A stretch of DNA of 13,549 nt, taken from positions 1 through 13,549 of the forward strand of contig JAUWKY010000014.1 in the NCBI GenBank assembly GCA_030613915.1. The letters are read 5' to 3'. Positions 13,139 to 13,549 of this stretch are shown here, in pieces (the stretch's first letter is position 1; the number at the start of each line of letters is the position of its first letter). This DNA is from Syntrophobacterales bacterium (lineage in GTDB: Bacteria > Desulfobacterota > Syntrophobacteria > BM002). The translations under genes and the position numbers were made by a program. The notes under the pieces were generated by a model, which saw only the letters and a program-made list of their open reading frames with translations, made no database searches and was not told the origin of the DNA.

Positions 13139-13324
13139 GGGCTGGGACATTCCCTCCGCTTACGCTCGGTCTGCTGTCCTTGCCGGGCGGTGGTGCTTCG
13201 GGCCGAAGTAGATGGCAGCCCGAGCTGCGGATATTGCCAGCCTCTGCCATATTGCCTGGGTAGGCTGATCTATTGAAATTGGCATAGGCTGGCAATATAC
13301 GCCGCTGCGGGAATATCCCAGCCC
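13139..13324. repeat. 186-bp nested inverted repeat, possible small non-coding element
   Basis: The outer arms 13139-13154 and 13309-13324 are complementary at 15 of 16 positions. Inner arms 13231-13243 and 13286-13298 are a perfect 13-bp inverted repeat, extending to 18 of 19 with the next six bases. A 13-bp palindrome CTTCGGGCCGAAG lies between them at 13196-13208. It begins 65 bp after the HAD stop. No ORF with family features is inside. It may be a miniature mobile element or a structured RNA; there is no U-tract at its end. Confidence 0.6.
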
Positions 13325-13549
13325 CCAAGCTCCATCTAGACAGAGCTAAGCAGATGCACTTTTCATTTGTAAATCACCCGCAGTAGGCTAATAGCCTCCC
13401 CCATGACCCGTCGCGGCCAACTCAGTCAATTTCACTTCCTCCTTCGTCTTGCTGGATTCCGGGTTCTATGAAATACTTTCGTTTTATTAGCCCGGATGTT
13501 TCATCACGCCCCGGCGTGACTGCGACCGCAGATATGACCGTCCTCCCGG
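13325..13549. other. Gene-free window end
   Basis: No supported gene. A short frame is open from after a TAG near 13486 to the window end (SPDVSSRPGVTATADMTVLP), too short to judge. A weak AGCTC/GAGCT hairpin lies at about 13328-13347. Confidence 0.35.

Noticed and set aside
13128..13328. 66-codon minus-strand ORF within the inverted repeat
   Set aside because: Low-complexity translation of the palindromic arms, no family features.

Overview
The window reads as a piece of a mid-GC bacterial chromosome, most likely from an uncultured deltaproteobacterium (Desulfobacterota-like). This is inferred from the style of the kinase H-box (AHHIRNP), the ComEA-like protein with an RLALGVPLDLN lead-in, the DksA/TraR protein next to a tiny Cys-rich protein, and intergenic DNA full of short degenerate repeats. 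No 16S rRNA or other decisive marker is present, so the assignment is tentative. Most of the window is chromosomal housekeeping sequence. No phage, transposase, CRISPR, tRNA or rRNA gene was recognised.

Layout: (1) The 3' end of a ComEA-like helix-hairpin-helix gene (1-318, +) converges on a PAS histidine kinase (411-1499, -), which lies downstream of moaA (1630-2622, -) behind a good sigma70-type promoter. (2) tsaD (2938-4008, +) is flanked on both sides by related two-armed repeat elements. (3) A MoxR-type AAA ATPase and a CoxE-type VWA protein form a two-gene operon (6212 to 4144, -). Divergent from it is a gene for an ImmA/IrrE-like protein whose catalytic Glu is replaced by Gln (6386-6946, +). 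Then comes a second, isolated copy of only the last ~215 bp of the VWA gene (7061-7275, -), followed by a secreted VWA-OmpA protein (7398-8558, +) ending in a textbook terminator. (4) An Old Yellow Enzyme family oxidoreductase (8849-9937, +). (5) A DksA/TraR zinc-finger protein and a 57-residue Cys-rich protein in tandem (10314-10922, +), facing a 60-residue four-Cys protein (11451-11633, -). (6) A HAD hydrolase (12319-13074, +), then a 186-bp nested inverted repeat and unassigned DNA to the window end.

The most striking signal is in the gaps. Most long intergenic stretches are not random: they fall into degenerate 7-bp units that keep exact phase for 60-140 bp (319-409, 3995-4071, 4106-4168, 11154-11293, 11971-12061, 12139-12278, and short runs at 2752-2772 and 2851-2878). 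Several are two-armed, with units on the right being reverse complements of those on the left. These arrays abut or run into the stop codons of neighbouring genes, so some C-terminal tails and stop codons are encoded by repeat DNA. The two copies of the VWA gene end are identical up to the same codon and then run into different repeat families, suggesting repeat capture at one gene end twice.

Functionally, moaA feeds molybdenum cofactor synthesis, tsaD makes tRNA t6A, and the AAA/VWA pair probably remodels or matures a partner protein. All calls come from reading motifs by eye; no database search was run.
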